Assembly (NCBI RefSeq): GCF_025964975.1
Contig: NZ_JAOPXV010000097.1
Span: 1 to 50,097 of the forward strand
Length of the DNA stretch: 50,097 bases
Reading direction: 5' to 3'
Source: Nocardioides sp.
Lineage (GTDB): Bacteria; Actinomycetota; Actinomycetes; Propionibacteriales; Nocardioidaceae
Both the position numbers and the translations under genes were made by a program. The notes under the pieces are model-generated. The model had not been told where the DNA came from, did no database searches, and saw nothing but the letters and a program-made list of their open reading frames with translations. Positions 33,547-42,260 of this stretch are shown piece by piece; position 1 is the stretch's first letter, and each line of letters opens with the position of its first letter.

Positions 33547-34602
33547 GTGACAACTCCCGCAGACGCTCGGCTCGACGACTCGGCCTTCCTGGCCGCCGCC
33601 CGTGGCGAGAAGCCGAGCCACACGCCGGTGTGGTTCATGCGGCAGGCGGGTCGCTCGCTGCCCGAATACCTCAAGCTCCGCGAGGGTGTCGGGATGCTCG
33701 AGTCGTGCATGGACGCCGACCTCGTCACCGAGATCACCCTGCAGCCCGTACGCCGCTACGGCGTCGACGCCGCCATCTTCTTCTCCGACATCGTGCTGCC
33801 GTTGAGGGCCGTGGGGCTCGACCTCGACATCGTCCCGGGCATCGGCCCGGTCGTGGCGTCCCCGGTCCGCACGCTGGCCGACGTCGCCGCCATCGCGGAC
33901 CTGACCCCTGAGCACGTCCCCTTCATCACGCGAGCCGTGCAGCAGCTCACGGCCGAGCTGGGTGGCACGCCCCTGATCGGCTTTGCCGGGGCTCCCTTCA
34001 CGGTGGCGTCCTACCTCGTCGAGGGCGGTCCGTCCAAGGAGCACGCGAAGACCAAGGCGATGATGTTCGGCGCCCCCGACGTCTGGGACGCCCTCATGCG
34101 CAAGATCGCCGGGATCGCGGAGGGATACCTTCGCGTCCAGGTGGAGGCCGGCGCCAGCGCCGTACAGCTCTTCGACTCCTGGGCCGGCGCCCTCACCCCG
34201 ACCGACTACCAGCAGCACGTGATGCCGCACTCGGCGCGCGTCCTGGCCGCGGCCGGCAAGCTGGGGGTCCCGCGGATCCACTTCGGAGTCGGCACCACCA
34301 ACCTGCTCTCCCTGATGGGCGAGGCAGGTGCCGACGTCGTGGGCATCGACTGGCGCACTCCCCTCGCCGAGGGCATCGCCCGCGTCGGCGACCGTGCCGT
34401 GCAGGGAAACCTCGACCCGACACTCGTCTTCGCCCCCACCGACGTGATGACGTCCCGAGCGGCCGAGATCATCGAGGCGGGCAGGGCGGCCAAGGGGCAC
34501 GTCTTCAACCTGGGCCACGGGGTCATCCCGTCCACCGATCCGGGACAGCTCAAGGCCCTGACCGAGTTCGTGCAGGCCTATCCGCTCAAAGGCCCCGTCT
34601 AG
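33547..34602 (+). CDS. hemE: Uroporphyrinogen decarboxylase
   Basis: 351-aa cytoplasmic enzyme that converts uroporphyrinogen III to coproporphyrinogen III by four decarboxylations. Signature motifs: PVWFMRQAGRSLPEY near residue 27 (Arg residues bind the substrate carboxylates), FSDIVLPLRAVGLD with the catalytic Asp, LIGFAGAPFTVASYLVEGG and FNLGHGVIPSTDP at the C-terminus. Full length for the family. GTG 33547 with an AAGATT hexamer 6 bases upstream suggests a leaderless transcript. It works with hemY and hemQ about 2 kb downstream in the coproporphyrin-dependent haem pathway of actinobacteria; hemH is not in the window. Confidence 0.96.
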   Translation: MTTPADARLDDSAFLAAARGEKPSHTPVWFMRQAGRSLPEYLKLREGVGMLESCMDADLVTEITLQPVRRYGVDAAIFFSDIVLPLRAVGLDLDIVPGIGPVVASPVRTLADVAAIADLTPEHVPFITRAVQQLTAELGGTPLIGFAGAPFTVASYLVEGGPSKEHAKTKAMMFGAPDVWDALMRKIAGIAEGYLRVQVEAGASAVQLFDSWAGALTPTDYQQHVMPHSARVLAAAGKLGVPRIHFGVGTTNLLSLMGEAGADVVGIDWRTPLAEGIARVGDRAVQGNLDPTLVFAPTDVMTSRAAEIIEAGRAAKGHVFNLGHGVIPSTDPGQLKALTEFVQAYPLKGPV

Positions 34603-34608
34603 GCCCCT

Positions 34609-35637
34609 CTAGGCCTGCTGGTCCTTGGCAGCGACCTTCTTGGCCCCACGGGTCCGGGTGGTGACGGTGACGGTCGGTGTGGCAACAGCCGGTGGCGTCG
34701 CTTCGGTCGGCGGGGCGGGCGACTCCGCGACCTTGGCCGGCCGTGCGGATCTCGTGGTCTTCTTCACGGCCGGGGCGGCTGCGCTGGGCGCCTTCTTCTC
34801 GGCCGGCGCAGCGGACTTCGCCGTCTTCTTCACTGCGGGCGCGGCTGCCTTCGCCGTCTTCTTCTCGGCCGGCGGCGTGGACTTCGGCGACCTGCGCGCC
34901 GACTGCTTGCCCTTGAGCTGGATCAGGGTGTCGTTGCCCTCGCCCGTCGTGAGGAGGTAGGGCTGCTCCTTGACCAGCGAGCTCAGGTTCTCGTGCCCGA
35001 ACGACCGGGTGTTGAAGGACGGGTGCGTACGCCGCAGGTGCTGGCCCAGCGGCCCGAGCCGGGCCCAGCCGTCATCGCCTGATTGCGCATTGACGGCCTT
35101 GGTGAGCGCACTCTGCAGGTTGATGCTGGGCAGGGCTCCCGGCTCTTCCTCGGCTGCTTCCTGGTCCACCGGCTCGGCGATGACCTCATCCCCGCGCAGC
35201 GTCTCGAGGTGGACGAACTTGTCGCAGGCGTTGGCGAACCCGGCCGGGGTCTTGGCCTCGCCCATGCCGTGCACGAACTTCCCACCCGCGCGCAGTCGCA
35301 TGGCCAGGCTCGCGAAGTCGCAGTCGCTCGACACCAGCGCGAAGCCCTCGACGTTGTCGGCGTAGAGCAGGTCCATCGCGTCGATGATCATCGCCGAGTC
35401 GGTGGAGTTCTTGCGGGTGGTCAGCGCGTGCTGGTGCATGGCCTGGAGCCCGAGCGGGTTGAGCTTGCGGGTCCAGCCGGCGAGGTGGGTCGAGGACCAG
35501 TCGCCGTACACCCGTCTGATCGTGGGGTTGCCGTCCCGCGCGATCTCGTCGAGAAGAGCCTCGGCGAACTTGGGCGAGGTGTTGTCGGCGTCGATGAGGA
35601 CGGCGATCCGGACCGAGGAGGGAGAGTCTGACTGCAC
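34609..35637 (-). CDS. NYN-domain RNase-like protein with LOTUS/OST-HTH and Lys/Ala/Pro tail
   Basis: 342 aa in three parts. Residues 10-150 are a NYN (PIN-like, LabA/DUF88) domain: AVLIDADNTS, STDSAMIIDAMDLLYA and LVSSDCDFASLAMRLRA carry the metal-binding Asp residues. Residues about 170-240 resemble an OST-HTH/LOTUS RNA-binding domain (LGPLGQHLRRTHPSFNTRSFG). The last 100 residues are repeats of KKTAK-AAAPAV and similar, like histone H1 tails, so they probably contact nucleic acid. NYN proteins are predicted RNases. GTG 35637 has TAGGGT (35644-35649) 6 bases upstream. It is convergent with hemE. Confidence 0.85.
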   Translation of the reverse strand: MQSDSPSSVRIAVLIDADNTSPKFAEALLDEIARDGNPTIRRVYGDWSSTHLAGWTRKLNPLGLQAMHQHALTTRKNSTDSAMIIDAMDLLYADNVEGFALVSSDCDFASLAMRLRAGGKFVHGMGEAKTPAGFANACDKFVHLETLRGDEVIAEPVDQEAAEEEPGALPSINLQSALTKAVNAQSGDDGWARLGPLGQHLRRTHPSFNTRSFGHENLSSLVKEQPYLLTTGEGNDTLIQLKGKQSARRSPKSTPPAEKKTAKAAAPAVKKTAKSAAPAEKKAPSAAAPAVKKTTRSARPAKVAESPAPPTEATPPAVATPTVTVTTRTRGAKKVAAKDQQA

Positions 35638-35643
35638 CCTGCG

Positions 35644-35649
35644 ACCCTA
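35644..35649 (-). promoter_or_regulatory. -10 hexamer of the NYN-domain gene (leaderless)
   Basis: TAGGGT on the minus strand, 6 bases before GTG 35637, with no Shine-Dalgarno sequence between. Confidence 0.45.
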
Positions 35650-35666
35650 GCGGCGAGCGTCCCGGG

Positions 35667-36653
35667 TCACGACGTGGCGGGCTGCTTCGGCTGCCGGCGC
35701 CGGGCGGTACGGCGGACGAGGAGCCACATCGGCACCCCGAAGACCGCCAGCACGATGGCGAAGGGGAGCAGCGCGCCGATGATGGTGGCCATCGCGGAGG
35801 CGAACGCCCCGAGTGCCTTCATGCCGCCCTTGAGACCGACGAGGAAGCCGGCCGGCTCATCCTTCTTCTCCTTCTTCTTCTCCACCTCGTCGGCGTGCTT
35901 GCGCTCGATGTCGATGGTGATCGTGGAGTAGCTCGTCTGGTCGGAGAGCCAGGCCTGCTGTGACTTCAAGGAATCCAGCTCGCTCTGGCGCTGGGTCAGC
36001 TGGGACTCGATCCAGACGATGTCCTTGAGCGACCTGGCGCGTGCCAGCAGCTGCTCGACGCGGCGCAGGCTGCCCTCCTGGGCCCGCACCCGCACGTCGG
36101 TGTCGATCACCTGGGTGGTGACGTCCTCGCTGGCGAGCTGGGAGCGCCGCAGCGCGGCCGACTCCTCGAGGGCGAGCAGGGTGGCAGCGAACGAGCTCGA
36201 CGGCACCCGGATGACCAGCCGGGAGTACGTCGCAACGCCCTCGTCGTCGGTCTCGGTGTTCTCCTCGCTGATCGTGCCCTGCTTGACGTCGACGATGCGC
36301 TGCACGTCGCGCCTGGTCTTGGCCACGTCGTCGCTGATCAGCGACACCGTGCCGGTGGAGATGACGTGCCGCTGGATCGGGGCTGTCTGGAGGGCGGTGC
36401 GCGTGCTCGTGACCGAGTCCGATTCCGTGTCCGATTCAGGTGCTTCGGCCTTGGTGGCGTCGTTGCCTCCCGATGGGGCCCCGAAGGAGCGCTCGCCGCC
36501 GTCCTCGGCTGACAGCTCGGACATGGCGTCCCCACTCCCGGCGCTGCTGTCTTCGCTGTCTGCGGACGAGCAGGCGGCCAGGGTGGCCGTCATGGTGAGG
36601 GCGACGACCAGGCCGGCCGTGCGGCCACCTGCCAGGAACCGGGTGAGTGTCAT
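35667..36653 (-). CDS. DUF4349 membrane-anchored lipoprotein
   Basis: 328 aa. Signal peptide with lipobox LAAC (Cys near residue 28), an acidic Ser/Asp linker, a beta/coiled-coil DUF4349 domain (VISTGTVSLISDDVAKTR, then LVIRVPSSSFAATLLALEE) and a helical hairpin rich in Glu/Arg around LLARARSLKDIVWIESQL. A membrane span near residues 285-310 and a basic C-terminus follow. So it is attached at both ends, with the domain outside the cell. Function unknown; members often sit near envelope or stress genes. GAGGG precedes the ATG. It is divergent from hemY. Confidence 0.87.
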   Translation of the reverse strand: MTLTRFLAGGRTAGLVVALTMTATLAACSSADSEDSSAGSGDAMSELSAEDGGERSFGAPSGGNDATKAEAPESDTESDSVTSTRTALQTAPIQRHVISTGTVSLISDDVAKTRRDVQRIVDVKQGTISEENTETDDEGVATYSRLVIRVPSSSFAATLLALEESAALRRSQLASEDVTTQVIDTDVRVRAQEGSLRRVEQLLARARSLKDIVWIESQLTQRQSELDSLKSQQAWLSDQTSYSTITIDIERKHADEVEKKKEKKDEPAGFLVGLKGGMKALGAFASAMATIIGALLPFAIVLAVFGVPMWLLVRRTARRRQPKQPATS

Positions 36654-36744
36654 GAACCCTCGGACGGGACCGCTGCATCATGTGGTTCCGCACACTCGCC
36701 CGCTGTGACCGAACTGTGATGGCGGTCGTGCCAGAGTTGTCACC

Positions 36745-38064
36745 GTGAGGCATGACGTCGTGGTGGTCGGGGGCGGGATCGCTGGACTGACCGCCGCCCG
36801 GTGCCTGTCGGCCGCCCACGACGTGCTCGTCCTGGAGGGCTCGCCTGTCATCGGCGGCAAGCTGCGGCTCGCGTCGGTCGCCGGCGTGAGCGTCGACGTG
36901 GGGGCCGAGGCGATGCTGAACCGTCGGCCGGAGGGCGTGGCCCTGGCGCGCGAGCTCGGCCTCGAGGTGGTGCACCCCTCGCTGGCAACCTCCCGCATCT
37001 TCTCCCGCGGGGCGCTGCGGCCGTTGCCGCGCTCGCTGATGGGAGTGCCCTTCGACGTCGATGAGGTGGCGGCTTCCGGCGTGCTCTCGGAGGCGGGCCT
37101 TGCCCGACTCCGTGCCGAGGACGTGACCGCCGTCGACCAGGACGTCTCCGTGGGCGATCTCGTGGCAGACCGGCTCGGGGACGAGGTCGTGGACCGTCTG
37201 GTCGAGCCGTTGCTCGGTGGCGTCTATGCCGGTCGCGCCCGACACCTGTCCGCAGCCGCGGCTGTGCCGCAGCTGCTGCAGATGGCGCGGCGCGGGCTGC
37301 TGCTCGAGCAGGCGGCGGGCCTGCCCCGCAGTGACGTCCCCGTCTTCGCCGGTCTCCCGGGCGGAATGGGACGGTTGCCGGCGGTGGTGGCGGCGGGCCT
37401 CCAGGTCCGTACGGACGCGCCGGTGCGCGAGCTCGGTCGTGACGGCGACGGCTGGGTCCTCACCCTCGGGTCGGCACACAGACCGGAGACCGTCCTGGCC
37501 CGGCGGGTCGTCCTCGCCCTCCCGGCGGCCCCAGCCGGTCGTCTGCTAGCAGGCATCGCGCCGTACGTCGATGCGATCGAGTCGGCCAGCGTGGCTGTCG
37601 TGACGCTCGCCTTCTCGCGCGCGGCAGTCGAGCACCTCTCGGGCCTCTCGGGCTTCCTGGTGCCCCCGGTCGAGCAGCGGGGCATCAAGGCCAGCACGTT
37701 CTCCTTCGCGAAGTGGGACTGGGTGCGGGACGCCGGCGGCGAGCACGCGATCCTGCGCACGTCCCTGGGACGGATGGGGGAGGAGCGGACGTTGCAGGCG
37801 AGCGACGAAGCGCTGGTGGCCCGGTCGCTGGCCGAGCTCTCGGCGTTGGCCGGCATCAGCGCCGTACCCGTCGACACGCACGTGCAGCGATGGGGCGGCG
37901 GGCTGCCGCAGTACGCCGTCGGCCACGTCCTTCGGATGGAGCAGGTGCGCTCGTCGCTGCCGGCGGGCCTGGCCGTCTGCGGGGCCTGGTGTGACGGAGT
38001 CGGCATCCCGGCGGTGATCGCCTCGGCCCGTCGGGCGGCGGCCGATGTCGTCCGGGCACAATGA
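36745..38064 (+). CDS. hemY: Protoporphyrinogen/coproporphyrinogen III oxidase
   Basis: 439-aa FAD-dependent oxidase. FAD-binding [16 protein letters not shown] at residue 5, [13 protein letters not shown] and the C-terminal [20 protein letters not shown] that closes the FAD site. In actinobacteria and Firmicutes this enzyme (also named CgoX) makes coproporphyrin III rather than protoporphyrin IX, consistent with hemQ following by ATGA overlap. GTG 36745 is 2 codons before the Rossmann motif; a weak CAGAGT hexamer is 7 bases upstream. Confidence 0.93.
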   Translation: MRHDVVVVGGGIAGLTAARCLSAAHDVLVLEGSPVIGGKLRLASVAGVSVDVGAEAMLNRRPEGVALARELGLEVVHPSLATSRIFSRGALRPLPRSLMGVPFDVDEVAASGVLSEAGLARLRAEDVTAVDQDVSVGDLVADRLGDEVVDRLVEPLLGGVYAGRARHLSAAAAVPQLLQMARRGLLLEQAAGLPRSDVPVFAGLPGGMGRLPAVVAAGLQVRTDAPVRELGRDGDGWVLTLGSAHRPETVLARRVVLALPAAPAGRLLAGIAPYVDAIESASVAVVTLAFSRAAVEHLSGLSGFLVPPVEQRGIKASTFSFAKWDWVRDAGGEHAILRTSLGRMGEERTLQASDEALVARSLAELSALAGISAVPVDTHVQRWGGGLPQYAVGHVLRMEQVRSSLPAGLAVCGAWCDGVGIPAVIASARRAAADVVRAQ

Positions 38065-38768
38065 GCGGTATGGCGACGAAGGCAGCGCAGCTCAAGGAGC
38101 TCAACGACACCATCCGCTACACGATGTGGTCGGTGTTCAAGCTCCGAGACGTCCTGGGCGACGCGGATCGCTCCGGCGAGGCCACCGACCTCGAGGCTTT
38201 CTTCGAGGTGCTGGCCGAACAGGACGTGGTGGTCCGTGGGGTGTACGACGTCAGCGGTCTGCGAGCCGACGCCGACGTCATGGTGTGGTGGCACGCGGAG
38301 GACTCGGAGGCCCTGCAGGCCGCCTACAACGCCTTCCGGCGCACGTCCTTCGGTGGCCGCCTCGAGCCGGTGTGGTCGCAGATGGCCCTGCACCGGCCCG
38401 CCGAGTTCAACAAGTCCCACATCCCGGCGTTCCTGGCCGACGAGGAGCCGCGCGCCCACATCTGCGTCTATCCCTTCGTCCGCTCCTACGAGTGGTATCT
38501 CCTCGAGGACTCCGAGCGTCGCGCCATGCTGGCCGAGCACGGTCAGATGGCCCGCGGCTACGCCGATGTCCGCGCCAACACCGTCGCCTCCTTCGCCCTC
38601 GGTGACTACGAGTGGATGCTCGCGTTCGAGGCCGACGAGCTGCACCGGATCGTGGACCTGATGCGCGACCTGCGTGCCTCGACGGCTCGTCGCCACGTGC
38701 GTGAAGAGGTTCCCTTCTACACCGGCGCGCGCGTCTCGCCCGCGGATCTGCTCGCTCGCCTGCCTTGA
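38061..38768 (+). CDS. hemQ: Coproheme decarboxylase (chlorite dismutase-like HemQ/ChdC)
   Basis: 235-aa enzyme that decarboxylates coproheme to haem b with hydrogen peroxide, the last step of the coproporphyrin-dependent pathway. Family blocks: [34 protein letters not shown], and [12 protein letters not shown] with the Tyr used for the reaction. The haem-binding His is expected near [22 protein letters not shown] 38061 overlaps the hemY stop by 4 bases; ATG 38070 is a second in-frame choice. Full length for the actinobacterial form. Confidence 0.95.
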   Translation: MSGMATKAAQLKELNDTIRYTMWSVFKLRDVLGDADRSGEATDLEAFFEVLAEQDVVVRGVYDVSGLRADADVMVWWHAEDSEALQAAYNAFRRTSFGGRLEPVWSQMALHRPAEFNKSHIPAFLADEEPRAHICVYPFVRSYEWYLLEDSERRAMLAEHGQMARGYADVRANTVASFALGDYEWMLAFEADELHRIVDLMRDLRASTARRHVREEVPFYTGARVSPADLLARLP

Positions 38769-38823
38769 CCGGGCATAGTGGGCCGTGTCCGACCCGGAGA
38801 CGGCAGAACCAGGGGAACCAGCG

Positions 38824-39756
38824 GTGCGCACTGATCGTCGTACTCCCATGAAACGAACCTTCGTCGCGCTTGCTGCACTGCTCGCACTCTCCGCGTGCAG
38901 CACCGAGGAGCAGATGGTCGGGGTCGACGGCGACGCCGACCCGTCAGCCGGCGCGGAGCCGGCGGCCGCGGGCCAGCCCACGTCGGCGCCGGCGGCCGAT
39001 GGCCCGGTGGCCACCGCCGGGTTGGTGACGGTGCTCGACGACGGGGACGGACCAGAGCTCTGCACCAACGTCGCGGAGTCGTTGCCGCCGCAGTGCTCAG
39101 GCAGCCCGATCGCGGGGTGGGACTGGGCAGCACACCCCGAGCACGAGGACCAGTCCGGCACCAAGTGGGGGACCTTCGCGCTCAGGGGCACCTTCGACGG
39201 CACGACGTTCACCGTGACCGAGGCGATCCCTGCGGCGTTGTACGACGCGGCCCCCGCGCCGGCCGAGCCGGACTTCGAGACTCCCTGCGAGGAACCAGCC
39301 GGCGGCTGGACGATGGTCGATCCGGCCACCACGACTCAGGAGTCGACGGATGCCACCTTCACCGCGGCCAGCCGGTTGCCCGGCTACGCAGGAGCGTGGA
39401 TCGACCAGTCCATCGACGAGGCCGACGAGCCCGCTCCGGGTGAGGCGGAGGCCAACGACCCGACGTCCATGATCATCAACGTCGCCGTCACCGAGGACGC
39501 AGCGGCCGCCGAGGCGACCCTGCGCGAGACCTGGGGCGGTGCCCTGTGCGTGAGCGAGGCCGCCTACACCGAGTCCGAGCTCAACGAGATCGCGATGGAC
39601 CTCCAGGCACTCCCCGGCGCCACGTCGTCCTGGGCGGCGGACGACGTCGTGCACATCGGCGTGCTCCATGACGACGGTTCGTTGCAGGCGTGGGTGGACG
39701 AGACGTACGGCGAGGGCCGCGTCGAGGTCAGCGCGACCCTGGTGCCCGCGGGCTGA
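38824..39756 (+). CDS. Secreted lipoprotein, unknown function
   Basis: 310 aa. GTG 38824 has AGGGGA (38811-38816) 7 bases upstream and gives a basic n-region (RTDRRTPMKRT), hydrophobic core and lipobox LSAC, with Cys near 25. GTG 38785 and ATG 38848 are other in-frame starts. An Ala/Pro-rich linker precedes an acidic domain of about 230 residues with four or more Cys (LCTNV, PPQCSG, TPCEEP, LCVSEA), likely disulfide-bonded. Its location after the hemYQ pair is probably incidental. I do not recognise the domain. Confidence 0.8.
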   Translation: MRTDRRTPMKRTFVALAALLALSACSTEEQMVGVDGDADPSAGAEPAAAGQPTSAPAADGPVATAGLVTVLDDGDGPELCTNVAESLPPQCSGSPIAGWDWAAHPEHEDQSGTKWGTFALRGTFDGTTFTVTEAIPAALYDAAPAPAEPDFETPCEEPAGGWTMVDPATTTQESTDATFTAASRLPGYAGAWIDQSIDEADEPAPGEAEANDPTSMIINVAVTEDAAAAEATLRETWGGALCVSEAAYTESELNEIAMDLQALPGATSSWAADDVVHIGVLHDDGSLQAWVDETYGEGRVEVSATLVPAG

Positions 39757-39771
39757 GGCTCAGACTGCGTC

Positions 39772-41640
39772 TCACTCCGTGGGGATCGACACGAACTCGA
39801 GGGTCCCGGACTCGCTGAAGACGAGGGTCCGGATGTCGAGCGGGGCATGGACCCCTTGGGCGACTGCGGGGTAGGTGACCAGCACGCCGGAGGGGCTCGA
39901 CTCCCGGGACAGCTGGTAGGGCACCCCGTCGGCCGTGACGAACATGTGGGTGAAGGGCTTGACCAGCGCTCGACCCAGGTGCACGGAGGCGCTGGGAGGA
40001 TCGGGGGTGAACCTCACCAGCTGGAGGTGACCGGCCGGCGGGACCGGGACCTCCACCGGGGTCCCGGCCGAGACGTGGGACTCACCCGATGACTCCGGGG
40101 TGCCGCACCGGTTCCGGCTCTTGGCGAGCAGGGTCCAGATCCCCTCGGCATGCGTGACGCGGTAGTGGCACGAGAGCGCCAGCTGGTAGCGAGGGGAGTC
40201 CCACAGCGGGTTGCGGCCGTCGATGGGCACCGCGGCGTGCCGCAGGACCCGCTGTCGGGCCGGCGCCTCACGCATAGCGGCGGCGTTGAGCCCGTCGAGC
40301 GCAGGCGTGTAGGCGGAGTACAGCTGGAAGACCGGCGCGGGTCGCCAGTCCAGCCCATAGGCCCACGCGGTCGACGCCTCGGAGGGCTCGATCGACACCG
40401 GCTTGTCCTGCACCTTCTCGAGCAGGGACGGCGGCAGCTGGTGCGAAGCGATCATCGCTGCCCGCGCGGCTTCGAGCCGGTCGGTCTGGTGCTCGGCTGA
40501 CGTCAGCACGTCGAGGTCGGTTCGCCAGCGGTCGGCTGCGCCGGCAGGGTCGGGTCCGGTGAGGATGCCGATCGGGTCGGTGAGCGCCGCGACCAAGGAG
40601 GCAGCAGTCAGCGCTGCCCCGGTCGCAGCAAGCCACGAGCCCCACCGGCTCGTGCCGACGATCCCGACGAACAGGGAGATCAGGATCACGAAGTAGACGA
40701 CCTCGTGGATGGGGTCGTGCCGGGTGAAGGCGGACTTGAAGGCGAACCCGCCGGCGACGCCCAGGACGAGGAGCACACCGACCTGGAGCCGACGCGGCAG
40801 GTGACGGAGACCGGGCACGGCAGCGGCGAGCACCAGGAGTCCCAGCAGGACAGCCACGACGTAGGGCCTGGCCGGAGCGTCGGGGAACTCGAAGCCCATC
40901 GCCTCCGGGTAGCCGGACGTCAGGTCGAGACTTCCGCGGACCCACGCGCCCAGGTGCGACAGGGACTGTCCACGTGCCAGCCATGCGACACACATCATGG
41001 CGACGAACCCACCGGCGGCAGAGGCCCCCACAGTGACGAAGCGACGCAGGCCTCCCAGCCGGGTCGTCGTCAGCACGGCCAGGGCCGTCAGGGCGCAGAG
41101 CGCGATGCCGTTGGAGAACTTCACCTGGATCACGACCGCGGCCAGGGCTCCGAGGCAGGCGACCCGGATCAACCCTGTCCTGGGTCGCTCCGAGATCTTC
41201 GGGTCGAGGGCGTGGAACAAGACGTACTGCGCCGTGATGGCGACCGTCAGCGCTGACAGCTCACTGGCCGAGACCAGCACCACGAAGGCGGTCGTCACGG
41301 GGGCGGCGACCCACAGTGGCCAGACGCGCGTCAGGCTGCGGGTCGAGACGACCCACAGGGCCGTGATCACGCACACCCTGGCCAGGAGCGCCACCGCGAA
41401 CATGGACCTGTCAGTGATCATCGGATGGTCGAGAAATCCCCACGGACCGTAGGTGAAGAGGATGTCGCGTCCGAACTGCAGGTCCTCGAACGTGTTCATC
41501 GCCAGCCGCCAGCTCGGGTCCAGGCCGGGTACGGGCACGGGTCCCCCGAGCGGCACGCTGAACAGCAGCGTTGCGATGAGGAAGCTGAGGCCGACCAGCC
41601 GACGAGGTGTCGTCCGGGTCGAGTCGCAGAGCTGGAGCAC
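39772..41640 (-). CDS. Large polytopic membrane protein, glycan-cluster, GT-C-like
   Basis: 622 aa. About ten to twelve hydrophobic segments fill residues 15-365, and a soluble, mostly extracytoplasmic domain of about 250 residues follows. The first loop contains LQFGRDILFTYGPWGFLDHP, with an Asp placed as in GT-C glycosyltransferases; I infer but cannot prove glycosyltransferase activity using a lipid-linked sugar. It starts by GTG 41640 just after the stop of the 200-aa gene upstream, so it is the last gene of the five-gene glycan operon. Function in assembling or modifying a surface polysaccharide is likely. Confidence 0.72.
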   Translation of the reverse strand: MLQLCDSTRTTPRRLVGLSFLIATLLFSVPLGGPVPVPGLDPSWRLAMNTFEDLQFGRDILFTYGPWGFLDHPMITDRSMFAVALLARVCVITALWVVSTRSLTRVWPLWVAAPVTTAFVVLVSASELSALTVAITAQYVLFHALDPKISERPRTGLIRVACLGALAAVVIQVKFSNGIALCALTALAVLTTTRLGGLRRFVTVGASAAGGFVAMMCVAWLARGQSLSHLGAWVRGSLDLTSGYPEAMGFEFPDAPARPYVVAVLLGLLVLAAAVPGLRHLPRRLQVGVLLVLGVAGGFAFKSAFTRHDPIHEVVYFVILISLFVGIVGTSRWGSWLAATGAALTAASLVAALTDPIGILTGPDPAGAADRWRTDLDVLTSAEHQTDRLEAARAAMIASHQLPPSLLEKVQDKPVSIEPSEASTAWAYGLDWRPAPVFQLYSAYTPALDGLNAAAMREAPARQRVLRHAAVPIDGRNPLWDSPRYQLALSCHYRVTHAEGIWTLLAKSRNRCGTPESSGESHVSAGTPVEVPVPPAGHLQLVRFTPDPPSASVHLGRALVKPFTHMFVTADGVPYQLSRESSPSGVLVTYPAVAQGVHAPLDIRTLVFSESGTLEFVSIPTE

Positions 41641-41641
41641 G

Positions 41642-42244
41642 TCAGCGCTCGCAGACGGTGAACGGGGAGCCGGGCGCGAGGTCGACCAGGAGCTCGACGT
41701 CCGCCGCTGTCACGCCGAGGTGCACCTCGGTGGTGTTGCCGACGAAGCGCGGTACGGGCTCGCTCGTGACACCTGCGTCCCGCAGTCGCACGTTGGTGCG
41801 GACCAGTCCGAGGACGCCGGAGCCGACCATCCCCACCTGGAAGGACCAGAGCATGTTCTCGGCGCCGGCGCACAGGAAGACCATGACGGTGGTGACGCCC
41901 ATCGCGATCCACGGCTGCACCCCGCTTCGGCGCAGCAGGAGGAACAGCAGGATGCACGCCGCCGCGTGCGCCAGGATCGGCAGGATCGCGAACACCAGGT
42001 AGTGCTCGAGCCCGACCACCGAGAACACCGCCCGGTAGATCAGGATCGGGACGGTGCTCCAGTGCTCGTTGTGCGGCAGCATGAGGGCGTCGACCCCCCG
42101 CCGTTGCGAGATGCTCCGCTCGAGCAGGGACATCCAGTCGTCGCCGAAGAACCGCTGGCGCGCCTGGGACAGCAGGAACACCGAACCGACCAGGACGACC
42201 GCGATGGTGGTGACGAGGGGCAACCGCGCCCGGAGGTGCTGCAC
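41642..42244 (-). CDS. Truncated membrane protein of glycosyltransferase type (probable internal deletion)
   Basis: 200 aa. The start resembles the N-terminus of larger actinobacterial membrane proteins: one span, then FFGDDWMSLLERS and LPHNEHWSTVPILIYRAVF, a second span pair and GAENMLWSFQVGMVGSGVLG. There it breaks off and passes directly into a soluble C-terminal tail (VPRFVGNTTEVHLGVTAADVELLVD). In the relatives I recall these two parts are separated by several hundred residues of membrane helices. The reading frame is intact, so this looks like an in-frame deletion, possibly a decaying copy. It sits inside the operon 16 bases after the epimerase gene. Confidence 0.6.
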   Translation of the reverse strand: MQHLRARLPLVTTIAVVLVGSVFLLSQARQRFFGDDWMSLLERSISQRRGVDALMLPHNEHWSTVPILIYRAVFSVVGLEHYLVFAILPILAHAAACILLFLLLRRSGVQPWIAMGVTTVMVFLCAGAENMLWSFQVGMVGSGVLGLVRTNVRLRDAGVTSEPVPRFVGNTTEVHLGVTAADVELLVDLAPGSPFTVCER

Positions 42245-42260
42245 GGGTTGCCCGGGGATG

